64,000 bases of DNA from Arthrobacter sp. Hiyo8 (GCA_001549895.1 AP014719.1:2108001-2172000), one strand, 5' to 3'; numbered from the stretch's first letter, positions 1 through 10,384 are shown. Numbers and translations: made by a program. Notes: generated by a model from the letters alone, not told the origin.

Positions 1-1
1 G

Positions 2-805
2 AGCTCAGCCCTTTACCGCAACGGACACGAAATCGAATGCTGGCTCACGGACATGGACGGTGTCCTTGTCCACGAAAACCAAGCGGTTCCCGGAGCGGCT
101 GAACTGATCCAGCGCTGGGTGGACACCTCCAAGCGATTCCTCGTCCTCACGAACAACTCCATCTTCACGCCGCGGGACTTGGCAGCCCGGTTGAGCTCCT
201 CAGGCCTGGAAATCCCGGAAGAGAACATCTGGACATCGGCCCTGGCCACGGCCCAGTTCCTCAAGGACCAGGTGCAGGGCTCCGAGTCCGGGAACCGCGC
301 CTACACCATCGGTGAGGCAGGGCTCACGACGGCGCTGCACGAGGCCGGCTTCATCCTCACCGACCAGAACCCGGACTTCGTGGTGCTCGGCGAAACCCGC
401 ACCTACTCCTTCGAAGCGATCACCATGGCCATCCGGCTGATCCTCGCGGGGGCGCGTTTCATCGCCACCAACCCGGATGCCACCGGTCCCTCGAAGGACG
501 GGCCGATGCCCGCCACCGGCGCCATCGCCGCGCTCATCTCCAAGGCGACCGGCCGCGAGCCCTACATTGTGGGCAAGCCGAACCCCATGATGTTCCGTTC
601 CGCGATGAACCAGATCGACGCGCACTCCGAGACCACGGCAATGATCGGTGACCGCATGGACACCGACATCATCGCGGGCATGGAAGCCGGGCTGCACACG
701 GTCCTGGTGCTCAGCGGCATCACCCAGCGGGAGGACATCGCGGCCTTCCCGTTCCGGCCGAACCAGGTCCTGAACTCGGTAGCGGACCTCAAAAACCAGA
801 TCTAA
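2..805 (+). CDS. HAD-IIA family sugar-phosphate phosphatase (NagD-like), 5' partial
   Basis: A phosphatase of the haloacid dehalogenase superfamily, subfamily IIA, which usually removes phosphate from small sugar or nucleotide phosphates in the cytoplasm. The frame is open from the first bases of the window and the nucleophile motif TDMDGVL lies before any good start codon except its own internal ATG (53), so the true start is probably upstream of the window and this is a 3' part of about 267 codons. Also visible: LTNNS (motif II), GKPNP (motif III lysine) and GDRMDTDI (motif IV acidic residues), all in family order. The exact substrate cannot be read. It precedes a phosphatase gene on the same strand by 17 nt, so the two may be co-transcribed. 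Confidence 0.85.
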   Translation, partial: SSALYRNGHEIECWLTDMDGVLVHENQAVPGAAELIQRWVDTSKRFLVLTNNSIFTPRDLAARLSSSGLEIPEENIWTSALATAQFLKDQVQGSESGNRAYTIGEAGLTTALHEAGFILTDQNPDFVVLGETRTYSFEAITMAIRLILAGARFIATNPDATGPSKDGPMPATGAIAALISKATGREPYIVGKPNPMMFRSAMNQIDAHSETTAMIGDRMDTDIIAGMEAGLHTVLVLSGITQREDIAAFPFRPNQVLNSVADLKNQI

Positions 806-822
806 GAAGAAGGGCCGGTGCC

Positions 823-1497
823 ATGGCTGTGCTGAACCTCCGGTCCCTGGCCGGTGGCCGTATCCTGAGGGCAGCCAGCCATTTGGCATGGACACCGCGG
901 CGACGGCCGCGTTCCTGGAACGTCATGGCATCCAGGCCGTCGTGGATCTCCGGAGCGCGTACGAGCGCGCCATCGTGCCCTGGCAACTGGCCAACGGCGC
1001 GGTGGAGCTCGTGGAGAACCCCTCGATCCGCGTACCGCTTCTGCTGGGCTCCAATCGATCCACACGGCCGAAGACCTTGGCGAGCTGTACCTTGGGTGGG
1101 TTCGCGCCCGCCCGGATTGGGTGGCCGAATCGCTGCGTCCCGCGGCCCAAGGCAAGCGGACGCTCATCCACTGCTCGCTCGGCAAGGATCGCACCGGCGT
1201 CGTATCCGCTCTGGCGCTCCTCGCGACGGGCGCTGACCGCGCGGCCGTCGTGGCGGACTACGCCGCAAGCACCGCGGCCCTCCCCACAATGCTGGAAACC
1301 ATGTCAGCAGCTTGGCGGCTGGCTGTCCCCGAGGTTCCGGAGGAGGCATTCAGTCCCTCGCTCATGCTGCTGCAATCCCCGAAGCCGCGATGGAATACTT
1401 CCTGGACCGTTTCGGGCACGAGTTCGGCGACGCGGCGGATTACTTGCGCGTCGCAGGCCTCAGCGGTTCCGAGCTGGACGGACTGCGGCGCAGGTAG
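823..1497 (+). CDS. Tyrosine/serine protein phosphatase (Y-phosphatase-3 type), frame broken three times
   Basis: A small dual-specificity protein phosphatase. The catalytic P-loop is HCSLGKDRTG near nt 1170-1200, the Cys-x5-Arg signature in the GKDRTG form of the Y_phosphatase3 family; the N-terminal part (NLRSLAGGRILRAASH, then VVDLRSAYER) also fits. The product is spread over all three forward frames: 823 to about 885, 888 to about 1050, about 1045 to 1370, then to the stop at 1497. Each change equals one missing base; restoring them gives about 225 residues, the usual family length. I read it as one intact gene with sequence errors; a decayed gene is the alternative. Lies just downstream of the HAD phosphatase. 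Confidence 0.75.
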
Positions 1498-1507
1498 GGA
1501 GGCACCG

Positions 1508-2554
1508 TCAGTAGAACACCACCCGCGAGCCGGCCCGGGGCAGCGGAAACAGCTCGTTCTCCAGGTCCTCAATGATCGGATTGTAGATAAAGGGATTCCA
1601 CTGCGGGCTCGCATGGGCGGGCGGGCGCCGTCGGTCCTGCGGCCCGTGGACGCGATGTTGAGGGGAATGCCTTGGCCCACGCGGCCCGGGCGGTTTCGTA
1701 GTTCACGGTGTCATCGTTCGGGTTTCCGATAAAGGCCATGCGGGTGTCTCCCAGCCCGTCGACAAACCGTGTGCCGTCAAAGTGGTAGATGTAGTCCGAT
1801 TCGCTCTGGATCAGCACGCTCGACGGCGCGATCGGCGAGAGCTGCTCCAAGGTCTGGTCCCAGATCTGCCCCCATGTGCGTTCGTGCTTGTTCACCACGC
1901 GCTCGCCCAGCTCATAGCCGCCGCGGAGGACTGACGGAACCTGGAAGCCGCTCTCGTACAAGAACACGACGCCGTCGAACCAGCTTTGGTCGAGGATGTC
2001 GTACTTACTGAACGGCGAGGAATCCAACAGGATCAGCTTGACGCTGACGTTGCGTTCACGCAGGCGTGCGGCCACCTCAGTGGCCAACATCCCGCCGAAA
2101 CTGTGGCCGTAGAAATACAGGGTGTTCAGCTTGCGCTCATTGATATAGGCGAGCACAGCGTCCACCACCTCAGTGACTTCCATCCCCAGGTTGGAGTATC
2201 CGACGGCGGCCATCTGGCCGCGCTGCCGGAGCGAACCGCGGATCGAGTTGAGGATCCATTGGGCCTCTTCCCAGCTCGTCTTATAGCCGGGAAAGAGGAT
2301 CCAACTCGAGTTGGGGTAGTACGACTCCGCGAAATCGTCCCTACCGGGAGGATCTTGGTGGTGCGGCGTTCCGCCTGGACCTGGCGGGTGAACAGCATGT
2401 CCGCTGCGAGGGCCGTGGAAGCACCGGCTCCAATCAGGAAGGAACGGCGGGAAAAGCTCTTCAGCTCGGCGGCTTGGCGGAGCACCCGGGCAAGGGAGCC
2501 CGGGTCCTGCCAGCGCTGCTGCCTCCGAGGGAATTTCCCCGCCCGATAGTTCAC
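1508..2554 (-). CDS. Tat-exported alpha/beta hydrolase (lipase-like), frame broken
   Basis: A secreted alpha/beta-hydrolase. The start at 2554 gives an N-terminus with a twin-arginine segment (SRRSFLIGAG) followed by a hydrophobic stretch, as in Tat export signals. After a one-base frame change near 2345 the mature part follows, with the nucleophile elbow GHSFGG near 2090-2110 (Ser nucleophile) and later LLDSSPFS and an aspartate-rich segment. A second frame change near 1615-1640 restores the C-terminus, ending in a TGA at 1508-1510, 11 nt from the convergent phosphatase stop. About 349 residues. Substrate unknown; lipase or esterase is inferred from the motif only. Confidence 0.65.
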
Positions 2555-2621
2555 GCAGCCAGCTTAGGCGCTTCGGCGGACGGGCACACGGTCCCCTCAA
2601 ACCCGCCCGGCCTTGGCAGAG

Positions 2622-3194
2622 TTAGTCGAGTCCCAGCTCGTCCTTGCCGAAGGCGAAGAGGTACGGCACGCCGGTTTCGGCCTCGATCTTTTCCTTGGCG
2701 CCAGTGTTGCGGTCCACGATGACGGCCACGGCCACCACGTTGCCACCGGCCTTGCGGACGCCCTCGACGGCGGTCAGTGCCGAGCCGCCGGTGGTGGAGG
2801 TGTCCTCGAGAACCACGACGTTCCGGCCTTCCACTGAGGGACCCTCAACCTGGCGGCCCATGCCGTAGGACTTCTGGGCCTTGCGCACCACGAAGGCGTC
2901 AACCGCGCGGCCGGCGTCGGCCGCGGCGTGCATCACGGCGGTCCCGACCGGGTCCGCACCCATCGTCAGGCCACCGGCGCACTCAACGGCGATTCCGGCG
3001 TCGTCGATCATGGAGAGCATCACCTGGCCAACAAGCTTCGAAGCCTCGTGGTGGAGGGTGATGCGCCGCAAGTCGATGTAGTAGTCCGCCTCGGCACCAC
3101 TGGAAAGGATCACCTTGCCGCGGACAACCGCCAGTTCTTTGATCAATTCAAGGAGGCGGGCACGGGCAGCGGCAGTGTCAACAGCGGGAGTCAT
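2622..3194 (-). CDS. pyrE: Orotate phosphoribosyltransferase
   Basis: Transfers orotate to PRPP, giving orotidine 5'-phosphate, the fifth step of pyrimidine synthesis. The 190-residue product has the PRPP-binding loop VVLEDTSTTGGSA near residues 120-133, preceded by the OPRT segments DYYIDLRRITLHHEA and AGGLTMGADP. ATG at 3194 starts MTPAVDTAAARARLLELI, the usual N-terminus in actinobacteria; an in-frame ATG three codons upstream is possible. Frame intact. It lies alone on the minus strand, 67 bp upstream of the lipase-like gene and divergent from the gene at 3322. Confidence 0.93.
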   Translation of the reverse strand: MTPAVDTAAARARLLELIKELAVVRGKVILSSGAEADYYIDLRRITLHHEASKLVGQVMLSMIDDAGIAVECAGGLTMGADPVGTAVMHAAADAGRAVDAFVVRKAQKSYGMGRQVEGPSVEGRNVVVLEDTSTTGGSALTAVEGVRKAGGNVVAVAVIVDRNTGAKEKIEAETGVPYLFAFGKDELGLD

Positions 3195-3321
3195 GGTGCC
3201 CATTCTACGTAAAGCCGTTCGACGCCAGGGAATGGCGAGCGTCATGCACTGTCCACGGCGCCGGCACGTCACCCGCCGTAACCTGTGAAATATCTGCGCG
3301 GGAGGCGGTGTTCCCGCACGT

Positions 3322-3963
3322 ATGACAACAATCGGAATCATCGGTGCGGGACACATTGGCAGCCAAGTCGCCCGCAAAGCAGCCGAGCTTGGCTATGACG
3401 TAGTGATCAGCAACTCGCGGGGACCGGAAACCCTGGCGGAACTGGTGGCGGAGCTTGGCGAACATGCCCGGGCCGCAACACCGGCCGAGGCAGCAGCGGC
3501 GGGCGATTTCGCCGTCGTGACCGTTCCGCTCAGGAGCTACCAGGACATTCCCGTGGAACCGCTCGCGGGCAAGATTGTGATCGACACGAACAACTACTAC
3601 TGGGAGCGGGACGGCCGCATCCCGGAGCTCGACAAGGGCGAGGCCACCACGTCGGGCCTGCTGCAGAAGCACCTGCCCACGTCCAAGGTGGCCAAGGGCT
3701 TCAACCACATCATGGCGAAGGAGATCGGCACTGACGGCTCCCCGTCAGGCGCCGAGAACCGCCGCGCATTGGCCACCGCCAGCGACTACCCCGAGGCGGC
3801 GGAACTCGTGGCGAAGCTCTACGACGAATTCGGTTTCGACACCGTCAACATCGGCCCGCTCGATGAGAGCTGGCGCGTGGAGCGTGACCGCCCGGCCTAC
3901 GTGGTGCGGCAGAACGCTGCCGAACTCAAGGACAACCTGGCGAGGGCACCGCGCACCATCTGA
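3322..3963 (+). CDS. NADPH-dependent F420 reductase-like / NAD(P)-binding oxidoreductase
   Basis: A 213-residue Rossmann-fold protein. The N-terminus GIIGAGHIGSQVARKAAE is a dinucleotide-binding GxGxxG turn, and the following VVISNSRGPETL fits NADP preference (Ser/Arg after the second beta strand). The length and the middle segment (VTVPLRSYQDIP, then KIVIDTNNYY) match the F420_oxidored/NADP-reductase-like family, which passes hydride between NADPH and F420 or another small acceptor. The actual acceptor cannot be deduced. Frame intact. It converges on the sugar operon and ends 13 nt before a strong hairpin. Confidence 0.75.
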   Translation: MTTIGIIGAGHIGSQVARKAAELGYDVVISNSRGPETLAELVAELGEHARAATPAEAAAAGDFAVVTVPLRSYQDIPVEPLAGKIVIDTNNYYWERDGRIPELDKGEATTSGLLQKHLPTSKVAKGFNHIMAKEIGTDGSPSGAENRRALATASDYPEAAELVAKLYDEFGFDTVNIGPLDESWRVERDRPAYVVRQNAAELKDNLARAPRTI

Positions 3964-3976
3964 GCAACCTCCAAAC

Positions 3977-4021
3977 AACACAGCAGCCGCTTGCCTCCGA
4001 AAGGCAAGCGGCTGCTGTGTT
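3977..4021. terminator. Strong bidirectional hairpin terminator
   Basis: Perfect 20-bp inverted repeat, arms 3977-3996 and 4002-4021, with a 5-nt loop (ccgaa). It sits between two convergent transcription units (F420-reductase-like gene and sugar-catabolism operon), and the arm ends give T residues after the stem on the plus strand (tgtgttt). Position and symmetry fit a terminator for both strands. Confidence 0.85.
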
Positions 4022-4038
4022 TAAGCGTGGACGCCCGG

Positions 4039-4949
4039 TCAGGATGCAGAAGCGGGATCGACGACGGCGAACCCCGCCAAGGCGGCTGTCTTGCGGACAT
4101 AAGCCAAGTTGGACGCCGTCCGTTCCTCCAAGGGAAGCTCCGTGGAAAAGTCCTCCAGCGTGACCCAGGAGTCGTAGCCGACGTCAGCGAGCGCCCGGAA
4201 GTAGGCGAGGACACTTGCCTGGCCTTCAGCAAGCGGGGCCCATTCGTTGACCCACACGGCCGCACCCGATTCGTCTTTCGAGTCGGTGCGGACCCAGCGG
4301 GCGTTCTTCACATGGACATGTGCCAAATAGGGGCCGAGGAGCTGGAGGGCAGGCAAAGGTGATTCCCAGCCTTCGATCAGCAGATTGCCGAGGTCGTGGA
4401 TTACGCCGACATGCCGCGGATCCAGGCCTTCCAGCAATCGCCGGGCCGAGGACGCCGACGCCGTCACGGTTCCATGGTGCAGTTCCACGAGGGCTTTGAC
4501 GCCGTGGTGTGCTGCACGGGAAGCAACCCACTCGTAGTGTTCCCGGGTGGCGGCAAAAAGTTCCGGGTAGGGCAGGCCTGTGGGTTCCGGGCCGCCCATG
4601 TTCGAGTTGCCCAGCGGCAGCACGTTCACCCGGACCTGCCTGGCACCCAAGGCGCTGTCGCCGCGAGGACCCGATCGACGTCGTCGTGGTTGTCGCAGCG
4701 GGCGTAGCCACCGAGGCCGGAGAATTCCAACCCTGAATCGGCGGTGAGCCGGGCAATCTCCGGGATCGAATCTTCCAGGCCCGTCATGGGCCAGGTGGCA
4801 CGGTTCCCTGCCCAGAAGCCCGGTTCTGCTGCCTCTGCCTGGTCCGTGACCCGCCATTCGATGCCGTCCCACCCTTGGGCGGCGAGCTTGGTGGCGGCTT
4901 CCTGCGGCGACCATTCGGGCGTGGACGCGGTGAAGACGGAGAACTTCAT
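4039..4949 (-). CDS. Sugar phosphate isomerase/epimerase (AP-endonuclease-2 TIM barrel), frame broken once
   Basis: Xylose-isomerase-like TIM-barrel protein of the IolE/IolI/YcjR kind, which isomerise or epimerise keto-sugars or inositol derivatives with a bound metal. Visible features: MKFSVFTASTPEWSPQEA start, WDGIEWRV strand, a metal-site segment VKALVELHHGTVTAS, HVGVIHDLGN and HVHVKNARW, all typical. The frame changes once near 4655 (one base missing); the restored length is about 303 residues. It is the last gene of the operon that starts with the binding protein at 10278, and its ATG overlaps the stop of the dehydrogenase gene (ATGA). Confidence 0.8.
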
Positions 4950-6156
4950 GCCGATACCTCCTCGCGGGCGTCCGGGTGGGAAGCGGCCCGCCGGTACGGA
5001 CCTCCACGTTGTTGTACTTGCCCGCTATGACATCGTCGATCAGCACCGGCTGGCCCAGGGTTGCCGAGACATACAGGGCGCGCACCGTGGCCAAGGCGGT
5101 CACGGCGTCCCGGACGGTAACGCCCGCGGGCGTCCTTCCGGATCGCCGCGACGATGTCGCGGTACTGCCGGACATGTCCGGCCGGGTACACCGTGGGATC
5201 CAGTGCTTCGACGGTGTCGTCAGGGTATTTGGCGAGCTCGACGGCGGCCTGGTTCCCGCCGCCGAGGATGCCCATCGCACTGCTCTCCGAAGGATCGGCG
5301 GCGTCTGATGCGTGGAAGTACGCGAGGTCGTCGTTGTCGATCACTGCGGAACCCTTGCTGCCCATCACCTGGAGGCGGACCGTCAAGCCAGGGTACGCCG
5401 CCGTCGTCGCGTGCAGCACGGCAAGGGCCCCGGACTCGAAGGTGACGGTAGCTACGGCGGTGTCCTCCACTTCAACACCTTCGTGGGCGAGAAGGGCGGT
5501 CTTGGCGCTGATCTCAAGGGGCCGGCCGAGGAACCACAAGAGCAGGTCCACGGTGTGCACGCCCTGGTTCATGATGGCGCCTCCGCCGTCCATGGCCCAG
5601 GTTCCGCGCCACGCGCCCGAATCGTAGTAGCCCTGGCTCCGCCACCAGCTGACCGAGGCGACGGCCGAGGTCAGCGTACCGAAGCGTCCGGCTCGGCGGG
5701 CCTCGTCCACCACCCGGCTGGCCGGATCGAAGCGGTGCTGGCTGATCACCGTGGCCACCAAACCCTTGGCCTCGGCAGCTTTGGCCGCGGCCAGGATTTC
5801 GTCCGCCTTGACCAAGTCAACGTCAAGGGCTTTTCGATCACCACGTGCTTGCCGGCGTCGAGCGCTTCCAGCGCTTGCTGGATATGCAGCCCGCTGGGCG
5901 TCGAGACGATGACCAGGTCCACGGGTACAGCGGCGAGCGCCTCGGCGAGCGTCGGGAAGACTGCCGGCCTCGGGTCGCCCTGGGCTTCGATCTTGGCGGC
6001 GAGCGCCTCGGAAGCCTCGGAAACCACATCCACAAGCGCAGTGACGACGATCTCCGGGAATTCGCGGACCGCGGCCGAGTGGGTGCGGCCGATCACGCCG
6101 CACCCTACGATTGCGGCCCGGATCTCCGCGCCGGAAGCGTTTGAGGCCTCGCTCAC
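4946..6156 (-). CDS. Gfo/Idh/MocA family sugar or inositol dehydrogenase, frame broken
   Basis: NAD(P)-dependent dehydrogenase acting on a sugar, sugar acid or cyclitol. N-terminus AAIVGCGVIGRTHSAAV carries the Rossmann GxGxxG; the family signature HVVIEKPLT (catalytic Lys in EKP) follows, then WWRSQGYYDSGAWRGTW and GGAIMNQGVHTVDLLLWFLG (catalytic His region). Start is GTG at 6156, overlapping the upstream stop (GTGA). Frame changes near 5830, 5120 and 4985; adding the missing bases lets the protein end in ...DAREEVSA at the TGA overlapping the next ATG, which supports reading them as sequence errors. About 404 residues, usual for the family. Confidence 0.8.
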
Positions 6157-6998
6157 TTCGTCTCCACTCCTGCTTCATTGAGGACTTTCGCGAACGCCCT
6201 CGCTGCGATCCCGAACGCCGTCGGGCCGGAGAAACCGCCCAGTCCGTGGGCGCCGGCCAAGTGCGGCTCAAGGCTCGCGAAACCCGTGTAGCCGTCGGCC
6301 TTCAAGGCCTCGACAGTGCGGAGCACATCGCCGTCGCCCTCGCCCGCCGGGACCACGTGGGCGTTCGAGAACAAGGCATCCTTCACCTGGAGGTACTCAA
6401 GGTGCGGGCGGAGCTTGGCATAGGCGTCCTCGAAAGGCTTGACGCCCACCTGGACGAAATTCGCGGCATCCCAGGCCACTTTCAGCGCGGGAGAGGCCAC
6501 GGTTTCGATGATGTCCAGGACCCGTTCGGGGATGTCTCCGTAGATGTCCTTCTCGTTCTCGTGCAGAAGAACGACGCCGGACTCTTCCGCCACGTCCGCA
6601 AGGGCACGCATGCGTTCGATGACCGCCTCCCGGATGCTCTCCACCGCCACGTCCTCGCCGTAGTAGAAGGAGAAGATCCGGATGTAGCGGGATTCCAGGA
6701 CCTGTGCGGCGTTGACTGCCCGGCGGAGCCTTTCCACCTCGTGCTCGACGGGGAGGGAAACGTCCACTTTCCCGATCGGCGAGGCGATCGCGGAAACCTT
6801 CATGTCCGCGGCATCCAGCAAGGACTTCAATTCACGAAGCTGTGCGTCATCCAGATCCACGATGTTGGTGCCCCAGGCGCTGCGGACCTCAATGTGCTTG
6901 GCTCCCAATGCCTGCATCACGGCAATCTGGATCTTGGGGTCGTCGTCGATCTCGTCGCCGAAGCCCGAGAGCTCCCATTCAACAGCTGGCGTGCTCAT
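6153..6998 (-). CDS. Sugar phosphate isomerase/epimerase (TIM barrel), intact
   Basis: Second xylose-isomerase-like TIM-barrel protein in this operon, 281 residues, frame intact. Recognisable segments: KHIEVRSAWGTNIVDLDD, YIRIFSFYYGED, VVLLHENEKDIYGDIPERV, ALKVAWDAANFVQVG and LEYLQVKDAL, the last three carrying the metal-binding Glu, Asp and Asp/His-type positions of the family. ATG at 6998 follows the permease stop by only 2 nt. With the dehydrogenase and the second isomerase-like protein it forms a three-enzyme route for whatever sugar the transporter imports; inositol-like or keto-sugar metabolism are both possible. Confidence 0.82.
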   Translation of the reverse strand: MSTPAVEWELSGFGDEIDDDPKIQIAVMQALGAKHIEVRSAWGTNIVDLDDAQLRELKSLLDAADMKVSAIASPIGKVDVSLPVEHEVERLRRAVNAAQVLESRYIRIFSFYYGEDVAVESIREAVIERMRALADVAEESGVVLLHENEKDIYGDIPERVLDIIETVASPALKVAWDAANFVQVGVKPFEDAYAKLRPHLEYLQVKDALFSNAHVVPAGEGDGDVLRTVEALKADGYTGFASLEPHLAGAHGLGGFSGPTAFGIAARAFAKVLNEAGVETK

Positions 6999-7000
6999 AG

Positions 7001-7920
7001 TTACTTGACTCCTCCGGCGGTCAGGCCGCCCACTAGGTAACGCTGGAAAATCAGGTACAGGATGACCACCGGGCAGCACACACAAGTGAAGCTGCCATCA
7101 TCTGGCCGTAGAAGGGAATCGCGCCGCCTTCCTGCGAGGCGCCGAAGACCTGGAGCGCGACGGCGGCGGTCTGGCTTTCCGGCCGCGTCATGACTGAGGC
7201 GAACAGGACGTCGTTCCAGCCGAGCAGGAAGGCGAAAATGCCGGAAACGACGACGCCGGGCCAGCTCAGCGGGAGGATGATCCGCACCAGCACGCCCAGG
7301 TTGCTGGCACCGTCGATCCTTGCCGCTTCTTCGAGTTCGCGCGGCAGGCCGCGCAGATAGGTGACCATCACCCAGGTGGAGAACGGCATCGCGAACGTCA
7401 AATAGGTGATGAACAAGCCCCACTGCGTGCCGATGACCTGGATGCCCAGATAGGTGGCGGACGAAGAGAACAGGACGAAGACCGGAAGGACCATGAGGGT
7501 GCCGGGAACCGACTGGAGTCCCAGCAGCCCGCGAAGGATCGTCAAGCGGCCGCGGAACTGGTAGCGGACCAGGACGTAGGCGGTGGCGATCGACATGAGC
7601 GCGGAGACAACGGCGGTGGAACCGGCCACAAGCACGCTGTTGGCCAAGCCGGTGGCCAGTCCAACGCTCGTCCAGATGGTCGAGTAGTTCTCAAAGGAGA
7701 AACTGGACGGGAAGAACTCGCCCCTGGCCACGCCGATGTCCGAGTTCACGGACGCGAGGAAGATGTACGCCACCGGAATCAGCACCAGGGCACACAACAG
7801 AGTCAGGATGATGGCGAGCATCGGCCCTGGCATGAGCCGGGTGACTTCATGCTGGCGCTTGGAGCCCGGACGGAAGTCCTCGTTCGATTTGCGTCCGACG
7901 GCGGTAGTTGCGGTGCTCAC
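7001..7920 (-). CDS. Carbohydrate ABC transporter permease (MalG type), frame broken once
   Basis: Inner-membrane permease of a CUT1 sugar importer with six expected transmembrane helices. The EAA loop, ELEEAARIDGASNLGVLVRIILPL, where the ATPase docks, is clear (residues about 200-223), and the C-terminus ends YLVGGLTAGGVK as is usual for MalG-type permeases. Start is GTG at 7920, overlapping the stop of the partner permease (GTGA). One base appears missing near 7080, just before the last helix. No ATPase gene is in the operon; a shared MsiK-type ATPase is the usual actinobacterial solution. Confidence 0.88.
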
Positions 7921-8911
7921 TTTTTGCCTCCGGGTGTTTCGGCGTCGTCGAGTTTGACGGCACGCAGATAGACGAACAAGGGAATCGCGATCAGGATCAG
8001 CGAGATGAACGCCATGGCCGCGCTGAGCCCGAACCGGAAGCTCTGGAAGCTGGTGACGTAGGTGAGGATCGGGAGCAGTTCCACATCGGACGGAGCAGGT
8101 ACCCCGAACAGGACGAACGGCAAGGTGAAGTTGTTGATGTGGTGCAGCATGCCGATCAGGAATGCCAAGGAGAGCGGACCCTTCAGGTAAGGGAACACCA
8201 CGTAGCGGAGCTTGTTCCACCACAGGGCGCCGTCAAGGGCCGAGGCCTCGTGGACCTCATGGTCCACGGACTGGAGCCCTGACAAAGCCAGCAGGTAGAC
8301 AAACGGCCACGACGCCCAGATCTGGACAAGGATGAGCGTCCAATACGACTGGGACCGTTGAGCCACAGTCCGGGGTCGATGCCCACCGAATGCAGCATGG
8401 AGTCGATGACGCTGCCCGGCTGGAACATGGTCCGCCACACCGTCGCCACCACGAAGGAAGGGAGGACGTAGGGGATCAGGAAGATGGAACGGATCACTGC
8501 CCGGCCCTTGAACGCGTTCTGGGTGGCGACTGCCCCGGCGATGCCGAGCGGGATAGTGACCACCATGGCGAGCAAGGAGTAGCTGACGCTGAGCCAGATG
8601 GCGTGCAGCAAAGGCGATGCGGTCAGCGCTTCGACGAAGTTCTGGACTCCGATGAACGGAGCGCTGACCCACTTGCGCAGCGAATACTGGTCCAGGTCCA
8701 GCCCCGACATGAAGATTCCGAGCAGGAGCGGCACCACGATGATGATCACCATCAGCAGGCCGCCCGGAATCAGCATCCACAAGGGGCGGTTGCGTTCGCT
8801 CAGCCCCTTGCGGCGCCGGGAAGTGTCATTCGGTGACTGCGGGTCCGGCTTGGCAGCGCGGGACGACTTGCGGCGCGTGGACTTGCCCGCAGTCAATGAA
8901 TCGGTGGACAT
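7917..8911 (-). CDS. Carbohydrate ABC transporter permease (MalF type), frame broken once
   Basis: MalF-type partner permease. A basic cytoplasmic N-terminus (KSTRRKSSRAAK) precedes the first helix WMLIPGGLLMVIIIVVPLLL. The EAA loop HEVHEASALDGALWWNKLRYV lies in the second half. One base is missing near 8355 (after DPGLWLNG), joining two frames into a protein of about 331 residues. Start ATG at 8911, 12 nt downstream of the binding-protein stop, so tight co-transcription and probably translational coupling. Confidence 0.88.
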
Positions 8912-8923
8912 GTCAGTTCCTAC

Positions 8924-10278
8924 TTACTTCGATGCCCGGTCAAGTGAGGCCTGGCCCTTGGTTTGTGCGTCCTTGAGGCGCGTCTGGAGGCTCGAGTCGT
9001 CCACGGAACCCTTGGAGAGATCAGGGATCGACTGGACCACGACGTTGAGGAGAGCGAGCTGGATGTCGCCCCAGGCTCCGGTGAACGGCGTGGCCTTGGA
9101 CTTCGCCGCGGTATCGGCAACCGGTTGGAGCGCGGGGTTGCTCAGGGCCTTCAGCGCTTCGGCGTTGGCCGGCAGGTCTCCGAAGATCTTCTGGTAGTTC
9201 AACTGCTCGTCCTTGGACGTGATCAGGTTGATGTAAGCGAAGGCAAGGTCCTTCTGCTTCGAGTAGTCGGCAACAACCACGTTGTCACCGGACAGGATGC
9301 TGGCCGCATTCGCACCGTCGCCCTGCGGAGAGGACTGGCCCGGGGCCGTCGTCGGCATGGCCGTGTAGGCGTACTTGCCCGCGACAGCCGACTTGTCGAG
9401 CGTCGGGAGGGAACTCGACGTCGTCATCATGAGGTATCCGGCCTTGCCTGAGGCAAAGGCGGCAACGGCGTTGCTGTTGCTCCACCCGATGGAAGCCGGA
9501 TCGACGATCTTGTCCTTAGTAAGCCAACCGAAGTAGGTTTCATAGGCCTTCTTGACGGCCGGGTCGTCAAGCTTGAGCGTCTTGCCGTCCACGAGCGGGT
9601 TTCCTGCCTGGACGGACATGGCCCAGATGAACTTCCAGGGGTCGAAGTTGTCCTTGTACCCGGTGGCCAGGCCGAAGGTGCCGGTGGACGCGTCGGTCAT
9701 CTTCTTGGCCTGGGTTGCGAGCTCGTCCCAGCTAGTGGCGGGCTTGTCGATTCCGGCTGCTTTCAGGATGTCCTTGTTGTAGGCCATCACGAACGGCCGG
9801 CTGACAAAGGGAATGCCCGCTTGGTGCTGGGCGTCCGGGCCGGAAATTCCGAGGGCGGCCTGGTTGAACTTGTCCTTCCCGCCTACCTTCTTCCAGTCGT
9901 CGTCGGACAACGTCACGAAGGCCTTGGTTGCGTACGCGGTGGGCGTGAAGGTGGTGCCAAGGCTGTAGACATCGGGTCCCTGTCCGGAGACGACGGAGGT
10001 CTGGATGCGGGTCAGTTCGTCGTTGGCCGACGCGAACGTTTCGAATTCGACATCGGCACCGGTCTGGGCCTTGAACTTGGCCGCAATGTCGGTGAACCAC
10101 TGCTTTTGCTGGGCAGAGTACTGGTTGTTGACGCCTGTCAGGACGCTCAGCTTCTTGCCCTTCCCGTCGACGGGCCCGACGCTCCCCCGGAGCTGGTGCT
10201 TCCGCCTCCGCAGGCGGTCAGAGCTAGGGCGGCTGTTACGACAACAGCGGCAAATTTGGCGGACGATGCAAACTTCAT
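8924..10278 (-). CDS. Sugar-binding lipoprotein of the ABC importer, frame broken once
   Basis: Extracellular solute-binding protein, family 1, anchored as a lipoprotein: the signal ends in the lipobox LTACGGG. The mature part shows SAQQKQWFTDIAAKFKAQTG, the typical first strand/helix, and DPWKFIWAMSVQAGNPLVDG, a region that often lines the sugar site. A single missing base near 10175, in the low-complexity Ser/Gly linker after the lipobox, separates signal from mature protein. First gene of the operon. Ligand unknown; the downstream isomerases and dehydrogenase suggest a monosaccharide or cyclitol. Confidence 0.87.
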
Positions 10279-10368
10279 TGTTTTCCTCCCTGGAGACCCG
10301 ATGGCCTCATTGGCGTGGTGCGCGTCACATCGGGTGATTTCTCCGAGTCTAGGGAAGCGCAACAGCGA

Positions 10369-10384
10369 TGACAAGCGATTGCCA
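10369..10384. promoter_or_regulatory. LacI-family operator, TGACAAGCGATTGCCA
   Basis: A 16-bp near-palindrome centred on CG with TGRCAA and TTGYCA half-sites, which is the classic LacI/GalR operator form. It lies in the divergent region, 91 bp from the start of the binding-protein gene and 80 bp from the start of the LacI gene, so it can control both. A further TTGTCA 15 bp on may be a second half-site. Confidence 0.7.

Noticed and set aside
823..1497. Reading the broken genes as true pseudogenes
   Set aside because: Breaks are almost all single-base losses, spread evenly over conserved and housekeeping genes, with motifs intact on both sides; decay would leave stop codons and larger lesions.
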